Assembly: GCA_036365455.1 (NCBI GenBank)
Contig: JAWQUS010000023.1
Location: 2,728,001 to 2,792,000 of the forward strand
Origin: Macrosoma leucophasiata
Taxonomy: Eukaryota > Arthropoda > Insecta > Lepidoptera > Hedylidae
Reading direction: 5' to 3'
Length of the DNA stretch: 64,000 nt
The position numbers were made by a program, and so were the translations under genes. The first letter of the stretch is position 1, and each line of letters begins with the position of its first letter. Positions 32,441 to 42,302 of this stretch are shown piece by piece. The notes under the pieces are model-generated. The model was not told the origin of the DNA. It ran no database searches and saw nothing but the letters and a program-made list of their open reading frames with translations.

Positions 32441-33094
32441 TTTAGGGAGTCGTTTAAGTGTTACGTTTATTTAAGGTTTAGCGACCTGGCAACCCTAGCT
32501 GTACCAGTTAGGGTTGCCAGGTCGCTAAGCCTAATAGCCGGACAGGCCATCAAGCTTAGCCGGACATTTTGGGTAAAAAGGCCAGACATTCGTGATAGAA
32601 GCTTGTGTGCTCGGAGCTCGCTCGTATAAGAAATTTAAAAGCCTAACAAAAGGCGGACGCCGTATTTTTTGTCCGGACACGCAATCAAAAGGCCAAACTA
32701 TGTCTGTCAACCCTAGGTACTATAGTAGTGTTCGGTTGACGGACTACGGTGACTCCGGGCGGTGGGTCATTGTTTTCCGATGCCTGCAAGTAACTTCGAA
32801 CTCTTTTCCTTTCTTAAATTAAATCCATTTCTTATACATGATTTATCTTTCCTGCTTCAATACTGAGCTTTGACCGGCGACAGCAATAATCTATCCGGAA
32901 TACTCCGGTTGAACTTGATAGATGGATCTATTGGAGAAACCACGAGGAACATAAATCTGAAACTGACTGTTCAACGCATAGACCAGTGACCGAATACACC
33001 ACCAAGACGTCTCAAAGGTTGAAACCTCAAATAGTTACAATAGTTTACGAATCCTTTTGCATGTTATGAAGTAGCAAACAAGCAACAAATTACG
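32441..33094. other. Unassigned interval containing a fold-back
   Basis: Apart from the hairpin at 32478, no gene. Text such as GCCGGACATTTTGGG and GTCCGGACACGC could be an old repeat. Confidence 0.4.
32478..32528. repeat. Perfect 20-bp fold-back, 11-nt loop
   Basis: TTAGCGACCTGGCAACCCTA at 32478-32497 and its exact complement at 32509-32528. Confidence 0.95.
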
Positions 33095-33450
33095 TAACGT
33101 AACTTCATGTCTGTAATCCCCGAAGGGGTAGGCAGAGGTAAATACATGCATTCAAGCATACATGCAAACACACACGATTCGCCGGTTACGTTTTGGCCCA
33201 TGTAACAGGTGGCGAGCCTTTGTAATGTGCGAGCGAGTTTGGTAATGTGCCCGGAGATGTCAATACATCTCCGGGCACATTACCAAACTTCGAGGTACTG
33301 GGAAATTTCCAGAAAATGGAAAAATCCCAATAGAACTAGAGACAAAGGAATTTACACCATTATCTCTGATAAACCCCTACCCGGGAATCGAACCCAGGAC
33401 CTCAGCGTAGTAGTAGTGGCCTGCTACCACTAGGCTACCGAGGCAGTTTA
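33095..33450 (-). mobile_element. SINE-B copy, minus, with internal fold-back
   Basis: Minus head at 33445 downward: GCCTCGGTAGCCTAGTGGTA and B box GGGTTCGATTCCCGGGTAG. The body runs to GTACCTCGAAGTTTGG. The tail at 33095-33210 is complementary to CGTAACCGGCGAATCGTG. The junction at 33237-33288 is a perfect 24-bp inverted duplication of GGTAATGTGCCCGGAGATGT with a CAAT loop. Confidence 0.8.
33237..33288. repeat. Perfect 24-bp fold-back, 4-nt loop
   Basis: Arms 33237-33260 and 33265-33288 with loop CAAT. Other SINE-B copies have this sequence once, so the second arm is a local inverted duplication. Confidence 0.95.
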
Positions 33451-33509
33451 TATTGATGGTAATTAATACTGTAGCCTCATATGGAAGGGAAATGACATAA
33501 AATGTTTAT

Positions 33510-33612
33510 TATTATAGCTCGAAGAACTGACGGCTATTGGGGCAGAACGGTTTTTGAGTGGCGACCGCGTACCGTAAAACGAAGCGTAGGCAGGCTTCCT
33601 TCCAGATGGGCG
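33510..33612 (+). mobile_element. RTE-2 fragment
   Basis: Encodes RRTDGYWGRTVFEWRPRT and SVGRLPSRW, the same domain as at 9981, cut off after about 30 codons. Following text resembles the MITE-Y interior (CTCCGGTCCGCCATGG). Confidence 0.65.
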
Positions 33613-33884
33613 ATTTTTGATGTGTGTGTGTCGCACAAATTTTCCCTCGCAAAAATCGGTAATAAACGCTTTGGCTACTCCTCTCCGGTCCGCCATGGCC
33701 AGTGGCCCGTGTTGCTCTATGGGAGTTGCCTACGACCGCGAGCTCTACCATCAGTTAAAACTGATAGTAGTCTAGTGTTAGCAGGCCGCTACAGCTACGC
33801 TGCGGCCCTTAGTTCAATTACCATGTTGAACCACGACCCGATAATTGAACATGAAAATTATGAATGTAGGAAAAGCACGGGGGA

Positions 33885-33962
33885 TGTCTGGACCGGGATA
33901 TCTGGCGCTCCGCATTCTCGGTCTACCCCGTAGGAGACCTGGCGTATACATACTTACATACA
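33885..33962 (+). mobile_element. RTE-1 3' tip, plus strand
   Basis: ACCGGGATATCTGGCGCTCC through CCCCGTAGGAGACCTGGCGT to TACATACTTACATACAT. Confidence 0.65.
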
Positions 33963-34111
33963 TAAAACCCAGCAAATATGTAGCAACTAAATAAAGTTGC
34001 ATTAAAATATTCGTAATTAATACGTTTCAATTTCCATTTGAAACAATTTCTCATAACTCCTATCCAAGGATTAAATTATTTTCATTAATGATAGTCAGGG
34101 GTGTGATGAGT

Positions 34112-34466
34112 AAGGGTCATAGCTCACTAGAGCCACCCGGCACCCGACAAGCGCCCGACCGCCTCGAGCGGTCTGCGCTCATTACATCAACTCCGCTCCG
34201 TATCGCCTCGACCGCAAGCCGTCAACGCGCGGGCGGCGCGCGGTCCACGCGCGGTCAGCGTGTGGACCACTCGGTGACCATTAGCTTGTCTTGCGTTGAC
34301 TTTGCATTGCCAACGCACTGTTTCCAAGTGGACCGCGCGCCGCCTGCGAGTGGTTCACAAGTAACATCGCGTCGTTCACCTGTGGACCACCCGTTGACAA
34401 CGAGTGGACGCTGTAAACCGAGGCGCAGCTGGTCTGGTGCCGGGTGGCTGTAGTAAGCTATAACCC
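34112..34466. mobile_element. MITE-W copy, full
   Basis: Left AGGGTCATAGCTCACTAGAG with CCACCCGGCACCCGAC; right GTGCCGGGTGGCTGTAGTAA and GCTATAACCCT. The inverted termini are about 35 bp with mismatches. The interior is strikingly GC-rich (CGCGCGGGCGGCGCGCGG) and non-coding. Confidence 0.8.
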
Positions 34467-34690
34467 TAAAATCCAATTCGTTTTTCGCATTGGACTTTCG
34501 ATTAAAATATAGTTCTGAGAAAATATTTAAAAAGTCTCGTAGGAAAAATATATTTACAGGTTGGAGATTATTGGATGACCCATTTTATCGCAACGGGTTC
34601 TTCTCTTATTATAATTAGTCTGAAATAAAATTTGATAGGACATAAGTATCTAATTATATTAAGGCGACAGATGTTGCCATCTGTCGTCTA

Positions 34691-34925
34691 CTGGTGGTAG
34701 AGCTCCAGTGACGACGGAGCTCGCGGGCGTAGGCACCACCGCATTCCCTAATAATTATACTTGCCGCTAAATGGTAGTGTTTAGCACTATCGTGTTCCGG
34801 TCAGGGGATAATGTACGGCTCTGTAATATCCAGCACAGGGGCATAACACCTTAGGCATCAGGAGTGGTAACGCTTCTGCATTTTGACCTTAGTCTTTGTG
34901 TAGGGTGTCTATAGGCTACAGTCAT
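34691..34925 (+). mobile_element. SINE-A copy, 3'-truncated
   Basis: From CTGGTGGTAGAG, with a small GACGACGG duplication, to AGGCTACAGTCA. Confidence 0.85.
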
Positions 34926-35274
34926 AAAGAAAATGATGGATAAAATTGGATGCGGTTGCCGCATTGGAAATTCGTTTAATTTAATAATACTTCTGAGAGT
35001 AGAAACTTAAAGAAGATTTTGGTAAATTTTAATGCATAAACAAATTATAATTCTTATTTTGAATTTGCGTGTGTTTGCTATGAGAGCCTTTTTAGTAGCT
35101 TCCAGGCACCTTTATAGTTTCACCAGTCTGTCCGTCAGTCTGTCCCCAACATAGATCTGAGACTCTTCGTGAGAGCTGCAATTTGACATAAATTTAGTAA
35201 TTCTAACAAAATGGTAATATAAAAATTTAAAAGAAAAGAAGTTTCGCCAATTAAGTATTGTCACATACGAAATT
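34926..35274. other. Unassigned interval
   Basis: No gene or repeat recognised. Confidence 0.4.
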
Positions 35275-35360
35275 TACCCGGCAAATCGTGGGTGCTTGCA
35301 TGTATGCTTTATCCCTGCCCACTCCTTCGAGGAATACATGCGTAAAGTTCTGTTAGTCAA
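35275..35360 (+). mobile_element. SINE-B tail fragment
   Basis: GGCAAATCGTGGGTGCTTGC through ACTCCTTCGAGGAATACATG to CGTAAAGTTC. Confidence 0.6.
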
Positions 35361-35663
35361 AGACATATTCTTAATGGATGGGTAGTAAATCGAATGAAAT
35401 CGAAATATAGATATTTCGATTACAACTCAAATTATTTTGTGATAACTTTACTCTGGTATAAAGATCGAATTATTGTCAGTAATAAATGTCTAGGGAATAA
35501 CGAATAAAATCCAATTTGTCTTTTTTTGTACTCGATTCCATAAGCAGTAGTTCTGAGAAAAAAATAATAAGGTTTACAATAAAATGTTCAAGCATTTATG
35601 GATTTATTTGTTGTTGAAATTGGCAGCTACGTTCACCTTGTTTGATCGAAGTTATTTTATAAA

Positions 35664-35912
35664 CAACTAGCTGACCCGGCAAACTTCGTATTGCCTCACA
35701 ATGAAATTTTAATAATGAGTCAAAGGTGACTTTTGTTAGGGAAAATGAAATTGTGGTTTTTACTATTTCCCTTCAATTTCTTCATATTCTTTTACCTTTT
35801 AAACCTTCCCTGAACTTCCAAAAATAATTAAAAACCAAAATTAGCCATCCGGTCCAGCCGTTCTCGAGTTTTAGCGAGACCAACGAACAGCAATAGATTT
35901 TTATATATATAG
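35664..35912 (+). mobile_element. CTAG-ended element (CTGACCCGGC type)
   Basis: ACTAGCTGACCCGGCAAACT, CTCACAATGAAATTTTAAT, TTGTGGTTTTTACTATTTCC, TCTCGAGTTTTAGCGAG, ending in TTTTTATATATATAG. A good reference copy of this ~250-bp family. Confidence 0.65.
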
Positions 35913-36814
35913 ATAAAATGAGGTCCAGAGAATTAGTAAAATGCAGTCTATGCATGTTTCTTTTTTTAAAATACGTACTTAAGTTGGCGTCTCGAGACGT
36001 CATTAGTCTATTTTACCGGACAATCAGAGCAGAAGGCGCTGCAGCCTTAACTCTGTTAGTGAAAACCGCATGAAAATCCGCGCAGTATTCTTTGAGTTTA
36101 TCGCAAAAAGATAGATAGACAGATGCCGCGGAATTTGTTTTATAGTGTGTGTGAGAAAACTAAGTCTTATTATGGGTTTGTGGTGAGTGAGAAAGGATGA
36201 TATTAAAATGACAGAGTGAGATGATTCAACGACAGGACAATCGGTGTTTCAGACAGGGATGGATGCATAAGAGTGAAAGGGATCGAAGGATAGAAGGAAG
36301 ATGGCGATGGATCTGTGTTTTATAGACAGGACGGTGAAGATGTGTTTGTACTAATTTAATAAACAGTGTTAAAAGACGTATTTGGTTTATACTTACTACG
36401 GTATACTTATTTTATTCAATAACGTCGTCTCTAATACCATTCACAACTAAAAACAAAAGCGAAATAATATGAACTAGTTTTAAAAACTAATGTTGCCGTA
36501 GTTTTCGGATACGACCGGTGATATTTCAGTTTTATTACCCTACGCTGGCAACCCGCTATATTTCTACCCCTCATCATATTTTATTAGTACTTGTCACAGG
36601 AAAACAAGACGTATCAATGGTATTTATTAAGAATAAAATGGTATTGTTTGAAATTTCAGATTGTCTTGTAACTCGAAACAAACAAAGGGAATGTAAGTTT
36701 ATTGTATTCGCAGGCACTATTGGATAACGAAACCTGTTTCTTGTGAGAGCATATTATTTTGTGGATGAGAGTCGTAAACAACGTAGAAACAAGAGAAACA
36801 GTAATATGAAAAAC
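35913..36814. other. Unassigned ~900-bp interval
   Basis: No supported gene. Purine-rich 36180-36350 ends near TTTAATAAACAGTGTT, which has a polyadenylation-like ATAAA and might be the end of an unrecognised LTR element or transcript. Confidence 0.4.
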
Positions 36815-36986
36815 TTTTTTTTTATGTTATGGAAGTGGCAAACAAGCATGCAGTTCACATTGATGTTAAGTGATGACTGCAGCCTATGGACACCCACACA
36901 AAGACCAAGTTCAAAATGCAGATGCGTTACCACTCCTGAGGCCTAACGTGTTATGCCTCTGTGCCGGAAATTACAGGGCCGTACAT
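36815..36986 (-). mobile_element. SINE-A 3' half
   Basis: From a T-run and ATGTTATGGAAGTGGCAAAC to ATTACAGGGCCGTACAT. Confidence 0.85.
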
Positions 36987-37008
36987 CCGTAATCTATGAT
37001 TATAGATT

Positions 37009-37205
37009 ATGGCGTCGGGATGTGATGACCCCACCGCACCGAATCGGCAGAATTCTTAACCGAACAATGGGGGTCACACCATTGCAACAGGGCGGTAGTA
37101 AGAACAATAACACATGATGGGCAGTAGCGTCCTACGCTACAACAACCACCACTGCAATTGGCAATCCGCATACCAAGCATGGTGATTATGGCATATACCC
37201 TTTGA
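37009..37205 (+). mobile_element. Family Z fragment
   Basis: Ordered blocks as at 9020, with GGCAATCCGCATACCAAGCA and GGTGATTATGGCATATACCC. Confidence 0.5.
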
Positions 37206-37221
37206 TTTGTTATTAAACAGC

Positions 37222-37433
37222 ATGCCTCAGTAGCCTAGTAGTAGCAGGCCACTACTACTACGCTGGGGGTCCTGGGTTCGATTCCCGGGTCGAGGGCTAT
37301 CAGAGATAACGGTTTAAAATCCTTTATCTCTGGTTCTATTGGGATTTTTCCATTTTTTGGAAGATTCCCAATACCTCGGAGTTTGGTAATGTGCCCGGAG
37401 ATGGCAACAGGCTCGCCACCAGTTACATGAGCC
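37222..37433 (+). mobile_element. SINE-B, 5' part (split by TRIM)
   Basis: tRNA-like head CATGCCTCAGTAGCCTAGTA, B box GGGTTCGATTCCCGGGTCG, then GAGATAACGG, TTATCTCTGGTTCTATTGGG and GGTAATGTGCCCGGAGATGG up to TTACATGAGCC. The SINE resumes at 38246, so the TRIM inserted after it. Confidence 0.85.
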
Positions 37434-37678
37434 TGTGGAGGAACGGGCGGAAGTGTTCCTCCGGCGAAAAGGGAGGATCCTCCGACCAGGCGATGTGGTA
37501 GTGCCTGGCGGGCCGCGGCCCAACGATTGACGTTGGGAAGTTGTATATATGCCAACTCTTGAGAAATCTTCGCATGTGCGATGTAATTCGAATGCACGCC
37601 ATCAACCGTACTAGACAAGTACTGTGAGGTTTTCATATGTGTTCCACTAGTTGGCGCCTTAATGTAGTGGACGCTACA
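37434..37678 (-). repeat. TRIM 3' LTR (245 bp)
   Basis: The longer LTR. It contains 91 bp (37579-37669) missing from the other LTR between GTG repeats. A TATATA motif lies near 37544. Confidence 0.85.
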
Positions 37679-37690
37679 TCACTCCCCTCC
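37679..37690 (-). other. TRIM polypurine tract
   Basis: The minus strand reads GGAGGGGAGTGA directly before the 3' LTR, the expected plus-strand primer for reverse transcription. Confidence 0.75.
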
Positions 37691-38073
37691 AAGACCGGAG
37701 GTTGATATGTATCGAGGCAGCTGTCGATGTGCCAATGCCATAATCCCATGCCGCAAGTCCCAGTGAGTCGGGTGCGAAGGTCCTCAGTGAGTCGAGGTAA
37801 TCGCTGCTGCGGTGATGCGAAGGTCCCCTTTGAGTCGAGGTAGTCGCTGCGTAGTAGCTACTGCGGGACGGCGCAGTGTGCTGACGCTGATGTGGCTGCA
37901 GGGTAATCCAGGCATGCGCGATCGCTGCAGGCGTGTGTAGTATCCCTGATGAAGCCGAGGGGTGCTGGCTGGTGAGACTTGGTTACCGCTCGATGGTGCT
38001 GGTGATGGGTGATGTGAGGGATGACGTCGTCAAAGGTGCTGCAGAGAGTGGCTGGTGAGAAGGTTGCTTCCAA

Positions 38074-38090
38074 TCACGTCGGGGTCACCA
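38074..38090 (-). other. TRIM primer binding site (tRNA-Trp)
   Basis: The minus strand reads TGGTGACCCCGACGTGA, including the TGG complement of the CCA end, one base from the 5' LTR. Confidence 0.85.
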
Positions 38091-38091
38091 C

Positions 38092-38245
38092 TGTGGAGGA
38101 ACGGGTGGAAGTGTTCCTCCGGCGAAAAGGGAGGATCCTCCGACCAGGCGAGGTGGTAGCGCCTGGCGGGCCGCGGACTAACGATTGACGTTGGGAAGTT
38201 GTATATATGCCAACTCTTGAGAAATCTTCGCATGTGGACGCTACA
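38092..38245 (-). repeat. TRIM 5' LTR (154 bp, internally deleted)
   Basis: Matches the other LTR except for a few substitutions and a 91-bp deletion between two GTG triplets. The deletion probably arose after insertion, because both LTRs copy one template. Confidence 0.85.
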
Positions 38246-38347
38246 AGCCAAAACGTAACCGGCGAATCGTGGGTGTTTGCATGTATGCTTGAATGCATGC
38301 ATTTACCTCTGCCTACCCCTTCGGGGATTACAGGCGTGAAGTTACAT
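38246..38347 (+). mobile_element. SINE-B, 3' part (split by TRIM)
   Basis: AGCCAAAACGTAACCGGCGA through ATTACAGGCGTGAAGTTAC completes the SINE begun at 37222. Confidence 0.85.
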
Positions 38348-38421
38348 TTATTATCAAATCAAGGGCGCATCGTGTCTTATGATTATGGAATTAAAAGGCT
38401 TTATACTGCTGTTATTTCTTG

Positions 38422-38620
38422 TAAAAACCGGTCAAGTACGTGTCGGGCCACGAGCAGTGTAGGGTTCCGTAGTTCTTAGGTTTTAATAATGTAATGAAAC
38501 AAAATAATGAATATTTTTCTATGGTGTTTCTTAAAAATTTTCAATATGTAAAAAGATACTTGCGGCCATATTTTGATAGGCAACCTAGTGGTATATATTC
38601 TTTAGACTTAGACTATAAAT
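38422..38620 (+). mobile_element. Family X, 5' part
   Basis: AAAACCGGTCAAGTACGTGT and GTGTAGGGTTCCGTAG lead into AT-rich text that diverges from the other copies. Confidence 0.5.
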
Positions 38621-39180
38621 ATGCGTAAAAATTAGGTTTGCAGCATATCTGGATGAACGAATTAATTCTGCAGTGGCATCCTAAGCTATTATTAAGCTTG
38701 TTATTCTTATGCTACGCACCATATGTTTATGGAATTCATGTAAGATGGCGGCCTTTGTTGCTACTCTACAGTATGAAATATGCAGTATTCGATCAAACGT
38801 TTCTTCCAACCCAACTTTCGTCTTTTATCGTTTTGAAATATAGCGCTCGCCAAGTTTAATGCCTCTCGTGAAAATATGGCGACCACATTTTTAAGTTAAG
38901 TTTTGAAAAATCTAATAAGAAAACTTTCTATTGACGATGCTTCTTAAGACACTGCTGGCAATAGGAATGTCGAATAGTATTTTTACTGTCGTTCAAAAAC
39001 TTTAGAAAGAGTACACAAAAACATATGGTCTTTGAAAAATCTACTCAATATACTAATAGATTAGTGTTTAAAATATGACGATTCAAAACGTTGGGAATTA
39101 TGAAACTGATTCAAAACGGCTGATTTAAAATGCGGCACCAATGTCTCCTCCAAATACAACACTCTACAAATAGATAGGTA
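38621..39180. other. Unassigned interval
   Basis: No gene supported; a 73-codon plus frame at 38638 has no recognisable motif. Confidence 0.4.
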
Positions 39181-39241
39181 CTGGTAGAGCTCCAGGTCAG
39201 GTCACGGAAGCTAATGTGTCAACATTAGCTTCCGTGACCTG
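39181..39241. repeat. SINE-A 5' scrap with a 20-bp fold-back
   Basis: CTGGTAGAGCTCCAGGTCA resembles a SINE-A start. It is followed by arms 39198-39217 and 39222-39241 (AGGTCACGGAAGCTAATGT and complement) with loop GTCA. Confidence 0.85.
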
Positions 39242-39460
39242 GATATTGATTCCTGATTATTATTATGATTATGAATATATATCTAGCTATTAACAGTAGC
39301 ACAAGTGCACTGTACGTGAATGAAACTGTGTTTCGTATTGTGGTAACATAATTTCGATTGAGATGCGTTCACACAAATGCCTTGTTCAAGATACAGTTTT
39401 AACGTGATGTTAATTATTTGACTGAAAATATTTTTGCAAAATAATAGATGACTGACCGAT

Positions 39461-39600
39461 TGTCAGAGAATGCCTAGTGGCATTACATCCGCCATGTGTA
39501 CACGTACAACGTATATTTACTTACTTTTAGGCTATGAATTAGAAAATAAAAAACTCTTAGGCTATGAATTAGAAAATAAAAAAATAAATTTTACAAACTT
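39461..39600 (+). mobile_element. LINE 3' UTR fragment
   Basis: GAGAATGCCTAGTGGCATTA and CATCCGCC match the UTR at 4851. It is followed by a tandem pair of the 28-bp CTTAGGCTATGAATTAGAAA unit. Confidence 0.55.
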
Positions 39601-39767
39601 GATTGCGTGATTTTGTCAAATAAAAAAGGATTACATACATGTTTTTTAATTTATTTCTTATTAAAAGTCGAAAAATAACCATTGAAGTAATAAAAAACAC
39701 AAAAATAGTATTTTACCTTTATAAAGAACTATTTTTTAGATTATAGAAAAATCTCAAACAAAAATCA

Positions 39768-39868
39768 AAACGTAACCGGCGAATCGTGGGTGTTTGCATG
39801 TATGCTTGAATGCATGCATTTACCTCTGCCTACCCCTTCGGGGATTACAGGCGTGAAGTTACGTTTAC
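39768..39868 (+). mobile_element. SINE-B tail fragment
   Basis: AAACGTAACCGGCGAATCGT to GGGGATTACAGGCGTGAAGT, nearly identical to 38250-38347. Confidence 0.75.
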
Positions 39869-39969
39869 GTTTAGGCAATGAGAAGTTTACGATATTAAAA
39901 ATAACGGAGAAAAAAAATACAGAACCCTGTAAACGCGACACCGTCTCACACTTTCCGACTCTATTTAAT

Positions 39970-40450
39970 GACAAGCTGTGCCCGCGAGTTCGTCTACGTG
40001 AGAAAAATATGATTGTTCAGTATTTACCCGGACGAAGTCGTGGGCGCAGCTAGTATAAAAGTAGCTTAAGTTACTCCTTATTAAATCAGCTATCTGCTAG
40101 TGAAAGTCCCGTCAAAATCGGAGGCACTCAAATTCTATGGATTTGTATGTAGTTATGTATGTATGTATGGTTGTATGGAGATAAAAGTAGCTCAAGTTAC
40201 TCCTTGTTACATCAGCTACCTACCCGTGGAAGTCCCGTCAAAGTCGGATACACTCCAATTCTACTTATTTGTATGTAGGTATGTATGTGTGTATGGATGT
40301 ATGGAGATAAAAGTAGCCTAAGTTACTCCTTATCACATCAGCTATCTGCCAGTGAAAGTCCCGTCAAAATCGGTCAAGCCGTTCCCAAGATTAGCCCCGC
40401 CAAACAGACAGACAGACAATAATTGTAAAAAATGTTGTTTTGGTATATGT
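39970..40450 (+). mobile_element. CTAG-related element with 126-bp internal tandem repeats
   Basis: GCTGTGCCCGCGAGTTCGTC starts a family also at 62210. The segment starting AAAAGTAGCTTAAGTTACTC recurs at 40056, 40182 and 40308, each 126 bp apart and each followed by a GTATG-rich patch. The copy at 62210 has only one such unit. Non-coding. Confidence 0.65.
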
Positions 40451-41572
40451 ACCGTGTATACATACATATGCGTTTAGTAAAAAGCGGTTATTTTAATATT
40501 ACAAACAAACACTCCAATTTTATTTACTTGTATGTATATAGATTTATTGTGGAAGCTACAATACAACATAAGACCTAAAAATTATGAGAAAATTTTAAGC
40601 GTCTACATTATAGCGGTAATAGAAATACATAATTTGTGTAAAAGTTAGCTTTCTAGCTAACACTATTTATGAGATAAACCCTGGTGACAGATAGACGGAC
40701 GGACGGACAGACAGACAGACAGCGGAGGATTAGTAATCCGTAGGGTCCGTTTTTACCTTTTAGGTACGAAACCCCCTAAAAGATAGAACTAAGATACAGA
40801 ATAGCTTAAAAATATTCGATACGATTCTTTAAAATGACATCACTTTTTTATTTCTTAACCGATTCACATGAAACAAACACTAAATGTTGAGTGAAACTTA
40901 CCACGATATATTAATGAAAACCGCAAATCGAATAAGAAGTTTCTGATATTAGCGTGCACAAACACACAGACACACTGACATTTTTCCGGGATTAAAAGTA
41001 CCCAGTGTTGTGCGCCAAAGGTTAAAATATAATCATACCAAGTTACATTGTAATCGGACTGGTAGTTTTTATGTGATAATTGAACAAACAGACAGACAGA
41101 CAAAAAAATTTCTAATCACATATTTGTGTTCGGTATCGATCTAATAACATCCCCTGGTATTTATTTTTTCAATATTTTTAATGTACAGAATTTACACTTC
41201 TACAGATTTATTATAAGTATAGATTACACTTTCTTAACTTTCTTTCTACTTATACAAAATAAATATTTAGAAAGTTACAACAACTAAACTGAAATCAAAA
41301 CTGTATAAATATAAAATTATAATTCAACTTTCATTATAAACATACCTTTAGCGGTTTTGTGATCATGCTGAGCGGTAAAATCGATTCATATTAGTATTCA
41401 GTTCGAAGTGCGTTCGGTTTCCGAATTTTCTAAACCGAAACAAATGATTCCTAACCTACAGTGAACGTGATTAAATAGAATTTGGATTGACAGATTAATT
41501 AATGCCGTTTATAGTATATGGCTTCATAATCATCAATGTAGAATTTGATAGAAAACTAGTGACCCGGCACCG
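40451..41572. other. Unassigned ~1.1-kb interval
   Basis: AT-rich with GGACGGACGGACAGACAGAC at about 40695 and a second GACAGACAGA run near 41090; both resemble the non-coding patch of family X. No gene. Confidence 0.4.
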
Positions 41573-41687
41573 GCTTCGCACGGGTGTAATTTAGGTACTA
41601 ACATAATATTGTGACTATAAACTACTTTTACTGGTGGTAGAGCTCCAGTGACGGAGCTCGCGGGCGTAGGCACCACCGCATTACCTA
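41573..41687 (+). mobile_element. CTAG element start plus SINE-A 5' fragment
   Basis: ACTAGTGACCCGGCACCGGC begins a short CTAG piece. From 41631 CTGGTGGTAGAGCTCCAGTG to TTACCTA is a SINE-A 5' end cut off abruptly at direct repeat S. Confidence 0.6.
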
Positions 41688-41696
41688 ACTTATCCC

Positions 41697-41970
41697 CAAA
41701 ATTTCATCACGACCCGTGATCCTAATATACAAATAGGTATGTCTTGTGATATTTAATCACAATTTATCCAACACTTCAACAGCAGAACATCTCAGAAAAT
41801 AATTTTTCATGTCAAATACACCTTGCAAGTAGAAAAACACGCGGCGCACGTGTCGCACTTGTGTAATCAAGCCCCATTGTGCCCCATTGAGGGTGGAAAC
41901 TTGGAAATTGTGCGCGAGGAATTCCTCCTGCCTGAATAAAAGTGAACTCCTCATTTTTGCTGGTATTAGA
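41697..41970 (+). repeat. Direct repeat S, copy 1
   Basis: About 270 bp repeated at 42303-42575, including TCAACAGCAGAACATCTCAG, CACGCGGCGCACGTGTCGCA and GTGCGCGAGGAATTCCT. By eye the core is well over 90% identical. Confidence 0.85.
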
Positions 41971-42145
41971 ATGTATCTATGTACGACTTTTGGCTCATTA
42001 GGCTAAAAACATTTATAGCCACTTTTGTTATATTCGTTAAAAAAATTAAACAACGAAGACGAACGTCAAGTTAAAAAAAAAAAAACATTTAAAAAGTTAT
42101 GAAGGTGGCAAACAAGCATGCGGTTCACACCCGCACGTTCAAATT

Positions 42146-42215
42146 CGACGACCCGTTTAGTCCAGCGGTGTGAAATGACCGTTTGATTCGAAGGGCGACC
42201 CTTCGAATCCTCCAC
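42146..42215 (+). mobile_element. SINE-C head fragment with 11-bp fold-back
   Basis: GACGACCCGTTTAGTCCAGC, then GATTCGAAGGG, loop CGA and CCCTTCGAATC (42185-42209) in place of the expected B-box text. Confidence 0.6.
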
Positions 42216-42302
42216 CTAGGCGCCTTGGGACCTCTAGTGTGTAAATGGACAGGGACGTCCGAAAGACGATATTACTGAACACCACAATTTGGCGGCACTC
42301 CA

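Larger units (their letters stand above)
37434..38245 (-). mobile_element. TRIM-like non-autonomous LTR retrotransposon
   Basis: An 812-bp element with direct terminal repeats at 37434-37678 and 38092-38245, both bounded TGT...ACA. On the minus strand the upstream LTR is followed after one base by TGGTGACCCCGACGTGA, which matches the complement of the eukaryotic tRNA-Trp 3' end. A polypurine GGAGGGGAGTGA abuts the downstream LTR. AGCC flanks both sides as a 4-bp target duplication. The 413-bp interior has no gag or pol. The tRNA-Trp primer recalls the CsRn1/Kabuki group of Ty3/gypsy elements; parentage is inference. Confidence 0.85.

Noticed and set aside
37434..38245. Simple local duplication of 150 bp instead of a TRIM
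   Set aside because: TGT...ACA ends, an adjoining tRNA-Trp PBS, a polypurine tract and a flanking AGCC repeat fit reverse transcription better.
38638..38859. 73-codon frame with hydrophobic residues as a small membrane protein
   Set aside because: No conserved motif, no Kozak or transcript evidence, and surrounding DNA is repeat-derived; frames of this length are expected by chance.
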